Assembly: GCA_017304475.1 (NCBI GenBank)
Contig: JAFKKV010000014.1
Coordinates: 62,001-126,000, forward strand
Source: Hyphomicrobiales bacterium
GTDB lineage: Bacteria; Pseudomonadota; Alphaproteobacteria; Rhizobiales; Phreatobacteraceae
Direction: 5' to 3'
DNA: 64,000 nt
Shown: one piece after another, positions 53,973 to 64,000 of the stretch
How the letters are laid out: each line of letters starts with the position of its first letter
Numbering within the stretch: position 1 is the first letter of the stretch
Translations under genes and position numbers: made by a program
The notes under the pieces: model-generated
Database searches by the model: none
What the model was told of the DNA's origin: nothing
What the model saw: only the letters and a program-made list of their open reading frames with translations

Positions 53973-55136
53973 ATGACCCGCACCCTGCCGCTTCTCGCCC
54001 TTGTCCTCTCGCTCCATGCCGGTGCCGCGCTGGCGGCACCCGAACAGCGCGCCGCCGATCCGCGTCCGCCCTCGGTGACGGTCGCCACCGCCGTGCGCGG
54101 CGAAGTGCGTGACCTCGTCATCGTCACCGGTTCTTTCGTGGCGCGCGAGGAGGTGCTGATCTCGCCGGAGATCGAGAGCCTGTCGATCGTCGAGATCCTC
54201 GCCGAGGAAGGCGACCAGGTCGCGGCCGGCCAGGTGCTGGCCCGGCTCAACCGCGCCATGCTCGATGTCCAGCTCGCCCAGAACGCCGCCCAGATCGCGC
54301 GCGCCGAAGCGAGCATCGCCCAGTCGAACGCCTCGATCACCGAGGCGACCGCCAACAAGGGCCTGGCCGACCAGCAATTGCAGCGTACCCGCCAGTTGCA
54401 GACCACCGGGGTCGCCTCCAACGACCAGCTCGACCAGCGCCTGTCGGCCTCGCGTGCCGCCACCGCGCGCCTCGATGCCGCCAACCATGCGCTGCAGCTG
54501 GGCGAGGCCGACCTGACGCTCGCCCGCGCCCAGCGCCGCGACATCGAATTGCGCATTGCCCGCACGGAAATCCGCACGCCGGTCGCCGGCATCGTGTCGC
54601 GCCGCACCGCGCGGGTCGGCGCGGTCGCCGCCGCCGTCGGCGATCCCCTGTTCCGCATCATCTCGGAGGGTGCCGTCGAGCTCGAAGGCGACATTTCGGA
54701 GACGACGCTGGCCAAGCTGAAGCCCGGCCAGAAGGCGGCCATCGACGCCGCCGGCTGGGACCGGCAGCTGACCGGCGCCGTGCGCCTGGTGGCTCCCGAG
54801 GTCAACCGCACCAACCGACTCGGCCGCGTGCGCATCGCGCTCGACGGCGCCGACCGGCCGCCGCTCGGCTCGTTCGGCCGCGCCATGGTCGAGGTCGCCC
54901 GCTCCGAAGGCGTGCTGGTGCCGCTCTCGGCGGTGATGTTCGCGCAGAACGCGGTCTCGGTGCAGGTGGTCAAGGACGGCGTGGTCGAGACCCGCACGGT
55001 CACGCCCGGCCTGCGCGCCGACAACCGCGTCGAGATCCGCCAGGGACTGCAGGCGGGCGAACAGGTCGTCGCCGTCTCCGGCAGCTTCGTCCGCAACGGC
55101 GACCGGGTGACCCCGGTCGCCCTCGCCGCCCGCTGA
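53973..55136 (+). CDS. RND efflux pump periplasmic adaptor (membrane fusion protein)
   Basis: This 387-residue adaptor has a signal peptide (residues 1-21, ending ALA), the biotinyl-lipoyl halves (EILAEEGDQVAAGQVLARLN and IRTPVAGIVSRRTARVG), a coiled-coil hairpin (about residues 95-190) and beta-barrel and membrane-proximal domains. No lipobox is seen. It bridges the inner-membrane RND protein to an outer-membrane channel. No TolC-type gene is in the operon, so a channel encoded elsewhere must be used. Confidence 0.93.
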   Translation: MTRTLPLLALVLSLHAGAALAAPEQRAADPRPPSVTVATAVRGEVRDLVIVTGSFVAREEVLISPEIESLSIVEILAEEGDQVAAGQVLARLNRAMLDVQLAQNAAQIARAEASIAQSNASITEATANKGLADQQLQRTRQLQTTGVASNDQLDQRLSASRAATARLDAANHALQLGEADLTLARAQRRDIELRIARTEIRTPVAGIVSRRTARVGAVAAAVGDPLFRIISEGAVELEGDISETTLAKLKPGQKAAIDAAGWDRQLTGAVRLVAPEVNRTNRLGRVRIALDGADRPPLGSFGRAMVEVARSEGVLVPLSAVMFAQNAVSVQVVKDGVVETRTVTPGLRADNRVEIRQGLQAGEQVVAVSGSFVRNGDRVTPVALAAR

Positions 55137-55149
55137 ACGAGGCGCCCCC

Positions 55150-58100
55150 ATGGCCTTGAACGTCTCAGCCTATTCGATCCGCCAGCCGGTCCCCGCGATC
55201 GTGCTGTTCGTGGTGCTCTGCTTCCTCGGCTGGATGAGCTTCCTCAACCTGCCGATCACCCGCTTTCCCAATATCGACATCCCCCTGGTCTCGGTGACCG
55301 TGACCCAGTCGGGCGCGGCGCCGTCCGAGCTGGAAACTCAGATCTCCAAGAAGGTCGAGGACGCGGTCGCCAATATCACCGGCGTCAAGAACGTCATGAG
55401 CACGCTCACCGACGGCAGCTCGGTGACGATCATCGAGTTCCGCCTGGAGGTGAACACCGACCGGGCGCTCAACGACGTCAAGGACGCCATGTCCAAGATC
55501 CGCGCCGATCTGCCGCGCGGCATCGAGGAACCGATCATCGAGCGGCTCGACATCGAGAACCAGCCGATCATGACGGTGGCGGTCGCCGCCCCCGCCATGA
55601 CACTCGAGCAATTGTCCTGGTTCATCGACGACACGGTGAAGCGCGAGTTGCAGGGCCTGAAGGGCATCGGCCGGGTCGCCCGTTATGGCGGCGTCACCCG
55701 CGAAATCCGCATCGCGCTCGATCCGGACCGGCTGATGGCGCTCGGCATCACCGCCGGCGACGTCAACCGCCAGCTGCGCGCCACCAATGTCGACCTCGCC
55801 GGCGGCCGCGGCGACGTCGCGGGCCAGGAGCAGTCGATCCGCACGCTTGCCTCCGCCATCAATGTCGACGACCTCGCCAGCACCAAGATCGTCCTGCCCG
55901 GAGGCCGCGAGGTCCGCCTGTCCGATCTCGGCAAGGTCAGCGACCTCTACGAGGAGCCGCGCGCCTTCACCCGCGTCAACGGCGAGACGCCGACGGTGGC
56001 GTTCCAGATCTTCCGCTCGAAGGGGGCCTCCGACGCCCGCGTGGCGGCGCTGGCGCGCGCCCGGATCAACGACATGCGCGCGGCCAACCCGAATGTCGCG
56101 TTCAGCGAGATCGACAATTCGGTGAACTACACCGAGGGCAATTACCATTCGGCCATGGAAATGCTGATGGAGGGCGCCCTGCTCACCGTCATCGTGGTCT
56201 TCCTGTTCCTGCGCGACTTCCGCGCCACGCTGATCTCGGCCTTCGCCCTGCCGCTGTCCATCATCCCGACCTTCTGGGTGATGGAGATGATGGGCTTCTC
56301 GATGAACCTGGTGTCGCTGCTCGCCATCATCCTGGTGACCGGCATCCTGGTCGACGACGCCATCGTCGAGATCGAGAACATCGTCCGCCATATGAAGATG
56401 GGCAAATCGCCCTATCGCGCCGCCATGGAGGCCGCCGACGAGATCGGGCTGGCGGTCATCGCCATCTCCTTCACCATCGTCGCGGTGTTCGCACCGGTGT
56501 CGTTCATGGGCGGCATTGCCGGCCAGTATTTCAAGCAGTTCGGCCTGGTGGTCGCCGTCGCGGTGCTGTTCTCGCTATTGGTCGCACGCCTGGTGACACC
56601 CATGCTCGCGGCCTATTTCCTCAAGCCCCACGAGCACAAGGAAGCCAAGGACGGCCGGCTGATGCGCGGCTATCTGCGCTTCCTGAACGGCACCATGCGG
56701 TTCCGCTACCTGACGCTGATGGCCGGCATCGCCATCTTCGCCGTCTCGATCTTCTCGATCCGCTTCCTGCCGACCGGCTTCATTCCCTTCCCGGACGAGG
56801 CCCGTTTCGTCGTCTCGGTGGAACTGCCGCCGGGCTCCACCCTGGAAGACACCCGCAACCGCACCGACGAGCTGGCCAAGCTGCTGCGCAAGGAAGTGCC
56901 GGAGGTTCGTTCGGTCCTGGTGGTCGGCGGCTCCACGCCGACCGGCACCCGCGAGATCCGCCGCGCCTCGGTCATCGTCCGGCTGAGCCACAAGACCGAG
57001 CGCAGCCGCACCCAGCGCCAGATCCAGCAATCGGTGTCCGGGCTGTTCAACGAGATCCCCGATATCCGCGCCTGGTATGTCAACGACAATGGCGAGCGCG
57101 AATTGTCGATCATCGTGCGCGGCACCGACGCGGCCAACCTGAACAAGGCCGTCGCCAGTCTCGAAACCGAGATGCGGCGCCTGCCCGGCTTCGTCAACGT
57201 CGCCGCCGCCGCCGGTCTCGACCGGCCGGAAATCCGCGTCGTGCCGCGCGCCGACGAGGCTGCCCGCTACGGCGTCACCACCGACCAGATCTCGGAGGCC
57301 GTGCGCATCGCCACCATTGGCGACGTCGCGGCCAATCTCGCCAAGTTTAATGCCGGCGACCGCCAGATCCCGATCCGGGTCCAGCTCGACACGGCCGCGC
57401 GCACCAATCTCGACCTCCTGTCGCAGCTCACCGTCACCACCGCGACCAATCAACAGGTGCCGCTGACCGCGGTGGCCGACATCACCTTCGGCCAGGGCCC
57501 CTCGTCGATCGAGCGCTACAACCGCATGCGCCGGGTCAATATCGGCACCGACCTGACCGGCGGCCTGGAGATCGGCCCTGCCCTCGACATGGTCATGGCG
57601 CTGCCGGCGGCGCAGAACCTGCCGGCCGGCGTGTCGTTCCAGCGCGGCGGCGACGCCGAGATCATGGCGGAAGTATTCCAGGGCTTCGCACTGGCCATGG
57701 GCACCGGCCTCCTGATGGTGCTCGGCGTGCTGGTCCTGCTGTTCCACTCGCTGTTCCAGCCGCTGACCATCCTGATGTCGCTGCCGCTGTCGCTCGGCGG
57801 CGTGATCATCGCGCTGCTCCTGACCAAGAACGCCATTTCCATGCCCGTCGTCATCGGCATTCTCATGCTGATGGGCATCGTCACCAAGAACGCCATCATG
57901 CTGGTCGACTTCGCGGTCGAGCGGGTGCGTGACGGCGTGCCGCGCAAGGAAGCCATGCTCGATGCCGGCCGCAAGCGCGCCCGCCCGATCATCATGACGA
58001 CGCTCGCCATGGCGGTCGGCATGATCCCCCCGGCCATCGGCATGGGCGACGGCGGCGAATTCCGGGCACCGATGGCCATCGCCGTCATCGGCGGCCTGAT

Positions 58101-58305
58101 CGTCTCGACAGTGCTGAGCCTCGTCTTCGTGCCGTCATTCTACACGGTCATGGACGATGTCGGCCGCTTCTTCGGCTGGCTGTTCGGCCGCTTCATCGGT
58201 CCCGCCGACGAACCCGGCGACGGCCATGGCGGCCACGGCCACGGCGCTCCGCCGAGCCCCGCCAACAGCCAGCCGCATGCCCCCATCCGGGTGGCCGCCG
58301 AATAG
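55150..58305 (+). CDS. RND (HAE1-type) multidrug efflux permease
   Basis: This 1051-residue protein has the duplicated RND layout: membrane segment 1 near residue 15, a porter/docking loop (residues about 40-330), six segments, a second loop and five more segments. The proton-relay Asp pair is present in ILVTGILVDDAIVEIENI, and the second-half counterpart reads MLMGIVTKNAIMLVDFA. The N-terminal text SAYSIRQPVPAIVLFVVLCFLG and the length fit the AcrB/MexB-like HAE1 group, close to the pumps often found without their own TolC. A His/Gly-rich tail (GHGGHGHGAPP) closes the protein. Confidence 0.95.
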   Translation: MALNVSAYSIRQPVPAIVLFVVLCFLGWMSFLNLPITRFPNIDIPLVSVTVTQSGAAPSELETQISKKVEDAVANITGVKNVMSTLTDGSSVTIIEFRLEVNTDRALNDVKDAMSKIRADLPRGIEEPIIERLDIENQPIMTVAVAAPAMTLEQLSWFIDDTVKRELQGLKGIGRVARYGGVTREIRIALDPDRLMALGITAGDVNRQLRATNVDLAGGRGDVAGQEQSIRTLASAINVDDLASTKIVLPGGREVRLSDLGKVSDLYEEPRAFTRVNGETPTVAFQIFRSKGASDARVAALARARINDMRAANPNVAFSEIDNSVNYTEGNYHSAMEMLMEGALLTVIVVFLFLRDFRATLISAFALPLSIIPTFWVMEMMGFSMNLVSLLAIILVTGILVDDAIVEIENIVRHMKMGKSPYRAAMEAADEIGLAVIAISFTIVAVFAPVSFMGGIAGQYFKQFGLVVAVAVLFSLLVARLVTPMLAAYFLKPHEHKEAKDGRLMRGYLRFLNGTMRFRYLTLMAGIAIFAVSIFSIRFLPTGFIPFPDEARFVVSVELPPGSTLEDTRNRTDELAKLLRKEVPEVRSVLVVGGSTPTGTREIRRASVIVRLSHKTERSRTQRQIQQSVSGLFNEIPDIRAWYVNDNGERELSIIVRGTDAANLNKAVASLETEMRRLPGFVNVAAAAGLDRPEIRVVPRADEAARYGVTTDQISEAVRIATIGDVAANLAKFNAGDRQIPIRVQLDTAARTNLDLLSQLTVTTATNQQVPLTAVADITFGQGPSSIERYNRMRRVNIGTDLTGGLEIGPALDMVMALPAAQNLPAGVSFQRGGDAEIMAEVFQGFALAMGTGLLMVLGVLVLLFHSLFQPLTILMSLPLSLGGVIIALLLTKNAISMPVVIGILMLMGIVTKNAIMLVDFAVERVRDGVPRKEAMLDAGRKRARPIIMTTLAMAVGMIPPAIGMGDGGEFRAPMAIAVIGGLIVSTVLSLVFVPSFYTVMDDVGRFFGWLFGRFIGPADEPGDGHGGHGHGAPPSPANSQPHAPIRVAAE

Positions 58306-58364
58306 CCGGCCGCCCGTCTCCGAAGAGTGTTCCCGGCCTCCTCACGGAACCGGGAAACGCTCTG

Positions 58365-58402
58365 GCCTGGTGTCCGCGGGTCCGCCCCCGCGGGCACCAG
58401 GC
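58365..58402. terminator. Strong hairpin between the RND gene and the convergent lysR gene
   Basis: GCCTGGTGTCCGCGGG / CCCGCGGGCACCAGGC forms a 16-bp stem (one G-T pair) with a 6-base loop. A second hairpin built on TTCCCGG / CCGGGAA precedes it (58325-58363). Together they probably end transcription from both sides. Confidence 0.7.
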
Positions 58403-58434
58403 TCTTCATCGGCCCACCGATTGCCCTGGCGCGG

Positions 58435-59322
58435 TCAGGAAAACAGGCTTCCCGCCAGCTCCACCTCCGCCACGATGAAGCGGTAGGCTTCGTCGACCCG
58501 CGCGATCCGCCGGGTGTCGACATGGGCGACCAGGTGATAGGTGCGGCGAATGTTCAGGCCCGGCAGGATGGCCGTCAGGCCCGGCACATCGCGCGCGGCG
58601 TAGTGATGCAGGATGCCGATGCCGACGCCGGCCTTCACCGCTTCGACCTGGGCCGTGACGCTGGCGCATTCGAGCCGCCGCTGCCCGGCATCGAAGGCCG
58701 GCGGATAATAGGTCAGCGCTTCCGAATAATGCAGGTCCTGCACCGAGGTGACCAGCAGGTGGCGCTTCAGGTCATCAGGCGCCGCCGGCCCCGGGTGGCG
58801 GGCCAGATAGTCGCGCGCGGCATAAAGCCCGAGCCCGTAATCGGTCAGCTTGCGCACGGTCAGCCGGCCGTCCTTCGGCGGGTCGATGACGATGGCGAGA
58901 TCCGCCTCGCGTTTCGACAGCGACAGGGTCCGCTGCAGCGGCACCAGCTGAATGGTCAGCCCGGGATGGCGCTCGGCCAGGCGCCCGACCCGCGGCGCCA
59001 GGAACAGGCCGCCGAAACCTTCGGGCGCGCCGATGCGCACCGTGCCCGACACCACCCGGTCGACCTGCGAGACGCTCGCCTGCGCATCCAGCCAGGCGGT
59101 TTCCATGCCCTCGGCGGCGCTCAGGAACTTTTCGCCCGCCAGCGTCAGCGTGACGCCCGCCGTCGAACGCGAGAACAGCTGTGCCCCGAGCGCTTCCTCG
59201 AGCAGCGACATGCGTCGCGCCACCGTGGCGTGGTCGAGCGACAGGAGCCGCGCGGCCGACAGGAACTGCCCGGTGCGCGCCACCGCGAGAAACACCCGCA
59301 CATGATCCCAGTTTGGCGTCAT
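58435..59322 (-). CDS. LysR-family transcriptional regulator
   Basis: This 295-residue regulator begins MTPNWDHVRVFLAVARTGQF, with helix-turn-helix residues about 7-60 (AARLLSLDHATVARRMSLLEEALG) and a substrate-binding domain from about residue 90 (SGTVRIGAPEGFGGLFLAPRVG). The NWDHVRVFL start and the DHATVARR recognition helix place it in a subgroup that often sits divergent to aldehyde dehydrogenase or methylmalonate-semialdehyde dehydrogenase genes. It is divergent from mmsA, 109 bases away, and probably controls it. Confidence 0.92.
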   Translation of the reverse strand: MTPNWDHVRVFLAVARTGQFLSAARLLSLDHATVARRMSLLEEALGAQLFSRSTAGVTLTLAGEKFLSAAEGMETAWLDAQASVSQVDRVVSGTVRIGAPEGFGGLFLAPRVGRLAERHPGLTIQLVPLQRTLSLSKREADLAIVIDPPKDGRLTVRKLTDYGLGLYAARDYLARHPGPAAPDDLKRHLLVTSVQDLHYSEALTYYPPAFDAGQRRLECASVTAQVEAVKAGVGIGILHHYAARDVPGLTAILPGLNIRRTYHLVAHVDTRRIARVDEAYRFIVAEVELAGSLFS

Positions 59323-59431
59323 GGCGAAAGCTTACGCCAAATTCTGCACAATGCATGCGCGATCTTCGCGCTTGGTTCTTGCACCATTGCGCTCTAGTTC
59401 TGACGGCAACGACCCAAAGGGAGGATCCTCC

Positions 59432-60928
<1,497 letters not shown>

Positions 60929-60958
60929 TCGCCCAGCGCGGTACACGATTCCGGACAG

Positions 60959-60993
60959 GCAAAGGCCGTCGCACCAGCGGCGGCCTTTTGCTT
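60959..60993 (+). terminator. Intrinsic terminator after mmsA
   Basis: GCAAAGGCCG and CGGCCTTTTGC form a 10-bp stem with one bulged T and a 12-base loop, followed by further T residues. It starts 30 bases after the mmsA stop. Confidence 0.75.
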
Positions 60994-61109
60994 TTGGGCC
61001 CGTAAGTATCTCTGCGAAGAACGGAACGAAGCGGCTCGCCAGGGCCGCGCCATGCGCTAACGTCCGGGCCCAACCAGAAGAATCACGCCGACCCCAAGGA
61101 GACGTCACG

Positions 61110-62210
61110 ATGAAGCGCCGCGCCTTTCTGAAGTCCGCCGGCCTTGGCAGCGCCGCCGTCGCGGTTGCCAGCCCCGCCCTCGCCCAGGCCAGCCCGAGCA
61201 TCACCTGGCGGCTGACCTCAAGCTATCCGAAATCGCTCGAGACGCTCTATGGCGCCTGCACCTTCCTGTCCGAGCTCGTCTCGGACGCCACCGACGGCGC
61301 CTTCAAGATCCAGGTCTTCGCCGCCGGCGAGGTCGTGCCGGCGCTGGCCGTCGCCGATGCGGTCGGCAACGGCACGGTCGAGATGGGCCAGACCGGGTCC
61401 TATTTCTATATCGGCAAGGATACCGGCTTCGCCTTCGGCACGGCGATCCCCTGGGGCCCGAACAGCCGGCAGCAGAATGCCTGGCTCTATCGCGGCGGCG
61501 GCATCGAGCTGCTGAACGAGTTTTACGCCAAATTCGGCCTCTACAACCTGCCGGCCGGCAATACCGGCACGCAGATGGGCGGCTGGTTCCGCAAGGAGAT
61601 CAAGTCCAGGACCGATCTCAGCGGGCTGAAGATGCGCATCGGCGGCCTGGGCGGCACGGTGCTGCAGAAGCTCGGCGTCATCCCGCAGCAGCTCGGCGCC
61701 GGCGACATCTATCCAGCGCTCGAGCGCGGCGTGCTCGATGCCGCCGAATTCGTCGGTCCCTATGACGACGAGAAGCTCGGCTTCGTGAAGATCGCGCCCT
61801 ACTATTATTACCCGGCCTTCTGGGAGGGCGGCGCCGAGCTCAGCTTCTTCTTCAATCTCGACAAGTGGAAGGCCCTGCCCAAGACCTACCAGACCATCCT
61901 GCGAACCGCCGCCGCCATGGCCGGCCACGACATGCAGGCCAAATATGACGTGCTGAACCCGCCGGCGCTGCGCCGCCTGGTCGCCGCCGGCGCGCAATTG
62001 CGGCCGCTGCCGAACGACATCCTGCGCGCCAGCTACAAGATCGCCCTCGACCTCTACAAGGAGATGTCGGAGCAGAACCCGGCCTTCAAGAAGATCTACG
62101 AGCACCAGGCCGCGTTCCACCGCGACAGCCAGGCCTATTGGGCCATTTCCGACTTCTATTACGACTATATGGCGGTCTCGGCCCAGCAGCAGCGCTGGGA
62201 TCGGGATTGA
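61110..62210 (+). CDS. TRAP-type transporter periplasmic receptor (DctP/TakP-like)
   Basis: This 366-residue receptor has a Tat-type signal (KRRAFLKSAGLGSAAVAVASPALAQA, cleavage after ALA) and a DctP domain. The segments WRLTSSYPKSLETLYGAC, FAAGEVVPALAVADAVGNGTVEMGQTGS, GLKMRIGGLGGTVLQKLGVIP and LERGVLDAAEFVGPYDDEKLGF resemble receptors for 2-oxo acids or lactate (TakP group). AAGGAG precedes the ATG at 61110. The membrane partners DctQ and DctM are not in the window, so it is an orphan receptor here. Confidence 0.92.
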   Translation: MKRRAFLKSAGLGSAAVAVASPALAQASPSITWRLTSSYPKSLETLYGACTFLSELVSDATDGAFKIQVFAAGEVVPALAVADAVGNGTVEMGQTGSYFYIGKDTGFAFGTAIPWGPNSRQQNAWLYRGGGIELLNEFYAKFGLYNLPAGNTGTQMGGWFRKEIKSRTDLSGLKMRIGGLGGTVLQKLGVIPQQLGAGDIYPALERGVLDAAEFVGPYDDEKLGFVKIAPYYYYPAFWEGGAELSFFFNLDKWKALPKTYQTILRTAAAMAGHDMQAKYDVLNPPALRRLVAAGAQLRPLPNDILRASYKIALDLYKEMSEQNPAFKKIYEHQAAFHRDSQAYWAISDFYYDYMAVSAQQQRWDRD

Positions 62211-62237
62211 TCGGAACAGCCGCCATCCGCCTTGCCG

Positions 62238-63215
62238 CTATTTCAACCCGGCGAGGCGGATCGCGTCCGCGGCCTTTGCCGCCTCACTGCGCAGGAAGGC
62301 GCCGAATTCCGCCGGCGTGGTGCTGCTCAGCGTCACGCCATGGGGTTCGAGCTTGGCGCGCACAGCGGGATCGTCGAGCGCCGCGCGCACCGCTGCGTTC
62401 CAGCGGGCGATGATCGGTTCGGGCGTGCCTGATCGCATCACCAGCCCGAACCAGGATTTCGACGTGAAGCCCGGCAGGCCCGCCTCCGCCACCGTCGGCA
62501 CATCGGGCAGCGAGGCGAGCCGCGTCTCATTGGCCACCGCGACCGCCCGGAGCGTGCCGGCGGTCACCTGTTCGCGGACATTTTGCAGGTCGCCCAGCAT
62601 CATCGGCACATGGCCGCCGAGCAGGTCCTTCAGCGCCGGCGCGCTGCCGCCATAGGGCACATGGACGATCTCGACGCCGAGCCGGCGTTTCAACACCTCG
62701 AAGCCGAGATGATTGGAGGCGCCGCGGCCGAACGAGGCGAAGCTCGCCGTAGCGGCATGGGCCTTGGTCCAGGCGGTCAGCTCGGCGAGGCTGTGGACGG
62801 GAACCGTGGGATTGACCACCAGGACATGCGGGCTGGAGGCGAGCAGCGCCACCCCGGTGAAATCCCGGCCGGAATCATAAGGCGCCTGCTCGGCGAGCAG
62901 CGGCGACACCACGAAACTGTTGGAAATGGCGAGCACGGTATAGCCGTCGGCGGGTGCCGCCGCGACGCTCTGCGAGGCGATCATCGTGCCGCCGCCCGGC
63001 TTGTTCTCGATGACAACGGCCGCGCCCCAGGCCTTGGCGGCATGTTCGGCGACGATGCGGGTAATGGCATCGGTGCCGCCGCCGGCGGCGAACGGCACGA
63101 CGACGCGAATGGTCCGCCCGGCGGCCGGATAGTCCTGGGCCCCGGCCGGCCCGGCGGTCCCCAGGAGCGCGGCGAGACATGCCGCCGCTACGATGCGCAA
63201 TCCTCGCCGCCCCAT
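62238..63215 (-). CDS. Bug-family (TctC-like) periplasmic solute receptor, copy 2
   Basis: This 325-residue receptor has a signal peptide (residues 1-26, ending AGA) and the Bug domain: IRVVVPFAAGGGTDAITRIVAEHAA, VIENKPGGGTMIASQSVA, VHVPYGGSAPALKDLLGGHVPMML and VPTVAEAGLPGF. GGGAGAG precedes the ATG at 63215. It is divergent from an M81 metallopeptidase gene, a pairing that could link uptake to hydrolysis. It converges with the TRAP receptor gene with a 27-base gap. The ligand is unknown. Confidence 0.91.
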   Translation of the reverse strand: MGRRGLRIVAAACLAALLGTAGPAGAQDYPAAGRTIRVVVPFAAGGGTDAITRIVAEHAAKAWGAAVVIENKPGGGTMIASQSVAAAPADGYTVLAISNSFVVSPLLAEQAPYDSGRDFTGVALLASSPHVLVVNPTVPVHSLAELTAWTKAHAATASFASFGRGASNHLGFEVLKRRLGVEIVHVPYGGSAPALKDLLGGHVPMMLGDLQNVREQVTAGTLRAVAVANETRLASLPDVPTVAEAGLPGFTSKSWFGLVMRSGTPEPIIARWNAAVRAALDDPAVRAKLEPHGVTLSSTTPAEFGAFLRSEAAKAADAIRLAGLK

Positions 63216-63477
63216 GGCGCTCTCCCGGTCATCGACCCGCCGTTGAACCACGGCTGCGTTGACGCAAAAGCTAGCAAGGTTCCGCACCGATGCCAGCCTT
63301 TTGGCGGCCCGCCGGCCGCTGCCCTCGTCTGCGCCGGCCTCATGCCACGGCCCGCTGGCGCGGCTCCGCGATGTTTCGACCCGCCGCCGCCGCATCGCAG
63401 ACCAGCCCGGTTCCGGGGATGACGGCGTGACCGCAATCGGCCACCAATAGCCGCCAGTTTCAACCCGCGAGACATCC
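63216..63477. other. Divergent region between the Bug receptor and M81 peptidase genes
   Basis: This 262-bp region shows no gene, repeat or clear promoter; GC content stays high and no palindrome of note was found. Confidence 0.45.
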
Positions 63478-64000
63478 ATGACCATGCGCATCGCCTGTGG
63501 CGGCTTCATGCACGAGACCAATACCTTCGTTCCTGAGCCGACCGGCTGGGCGAGCTTCAACCAGGCCGGCGCCTGGCCGGGCTTCACCCGCGGCGACACG
63601 ATCCCGGCCAAATTCGCGCCGTTCAACATCGCCATTGCCGGCTTCATGGACGTGGCGATCGCCGCCGGCCACACGATCGTGCCGCTGTCCTGGTCGTTCG
63701 CCCAGCCCTCCGGCCGAGTTGCCGACAGCGTCTTCGAGCGCGCTTCGGCCTATCTCATCGCCGATATCGCCGATGCCGCGCCCGACGCGGTGTTCCTGGA
63801 ACTGCACGGCGCCATGACCACCGAGACCATCGAGGACGCCGAAGGCGAATTGCTGCGCCGGGTGCGCCGGCTGGTCGGTCCGGACGTGCCCATCGTCGCC
63901 TCCCTCGACCTGCATGCCAATGTCACCCAGTTGATGGTCGACAATGCCAGTTTCATGTCGGCCTATCGCACCTATCCCCATATCGACTGGCTGCAGACCG
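63478..64000 (+). CDS. M81-family (MlrC-like) metallopeptidase, C-terminus beyond window
   Basis: This is the N-terminal 174 residues of an M81/MlrC-type zinc hydrolase (the family usually has about 490). The start MTMRIACGGFMHETNTFVPEPT is the family signature, followed by DAVFLELHGAMTTETIEDAEGELLRRVR and VPIVASLDLHANVTQLMVDNA, whose His and Asp residues fit metal ligands. MlrC degrades linearised microcystin; most relatives have unknown peptide or amide substrates. A start at 63484 is also possible. The divergent Bug receptor gene may serve the same compound. Confidence 0.9.
   Translation, partial: MTMRIACGGFMHETNTFVPEPTGWASFNQAGAWPGFTRGDTIPAKFAPFNIAIAGFMDVAIAAGHTIVPLSWSFAQPSGRVADSVFERASAYLIADIADAAPDAVFLELHGAMTTETIEDAEGELLRRVRRLVGPDVPIVASLDLHANVTQLMVDNASFMSAYRTYPHIDWLQT

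Overview
The window is high-GC chromosomal DNA (roughly two thirds G+C by eye) from an alphaproteobacterium, most likely of the order Hyphomicrobiales (Rhizobiales). Pointers are the ffh / chorismate mutase / rpsP / rimM / trmD / rplS block, a Mur-type palindrome in front of mntH, several Bug-type solute receptors, many LysR regulators and a UvrB with a long basic N-terminal extension. The genus cannot be fixed from the sequence alone. No tRNA, rRNA, CRISPR array, insertion sequence or prophage gene was recognised.

Layout. 1-3431: CaiB/BaiF CoA-transferase (cut by the window edge) and a coupled acyl-CoA dehydrogenase, divergent from a LysR regulator. 3477-5064: a two-gene unit coding for a small Tat-exported, Arg/Asp-rich three-repeat protein and a JmjC-type oxygenase. 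5707-10011: typA, a small cytochrome c, an M20 peptidase and a small hypothetical gene. 10031-16514: a complete peptide/nickel-type ABC transporter operon ending in an MBL-fold hydrolase. 16605-20378: a polyprenyl diphosphate synthase, catalase and divergent oxyR. 20385-32542: a 12-gene minus-strand catabolic operon with a divergent IclR regulator. It holds an isochorismatase-fold hydrolase, a flavin monooxygenase, an SDR, a LIV-type ABC importer, an isocitrate-lyase-family lyase, an FMN reductase and LeuCD-type isomerase/hydratase subunits. 32565-38981: a VOC protein, a Kef-type antiporter, a small XRE regulator, mntH, and an MFS exporter with its LysR regulator. 39007-40525: two tandem LprI-like secreted proteins and a third secreted Cys protein. 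40770-45609: the SRP/ribosome block. 45810-53032: a lipoprotein, a Bug receptor, uvrB, a diheme cytochrome c, a helix-hairpin-helix protein and dctA. 53343-58305: a TetR-controlled RND efflux operon. 58435-64000: a LysR regulator, mmsA, an orphan TRAP receptor, a second Bug receptor and the start of an M81 metallopeptidase.

The 20385-31194 operon combines uptake, flavin-dependent oxygenation or ring/bond cleavage, possible amide hydrolysis, hydration of an unsaturated diacid and C-C cleavage. It reads as one pathway feeding central metabolism, and its substrate is not evident. Two identical TGGAA-N5-TTCCA palindromes in the intergenic region shared with the IclR gene are strong operator candidates. 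The second attractive candidate is the secreted repeat protein plus JmjC oxygenase pair, with a dense set of nested palindromes upstream.

Many long reading frames antisense to well-conserved genes exist because of the codon bias at this GC content; these were left out. Start sites were chosen by Shine-Dalgarno sequence, overlap with the preceding gene and family N-termini.
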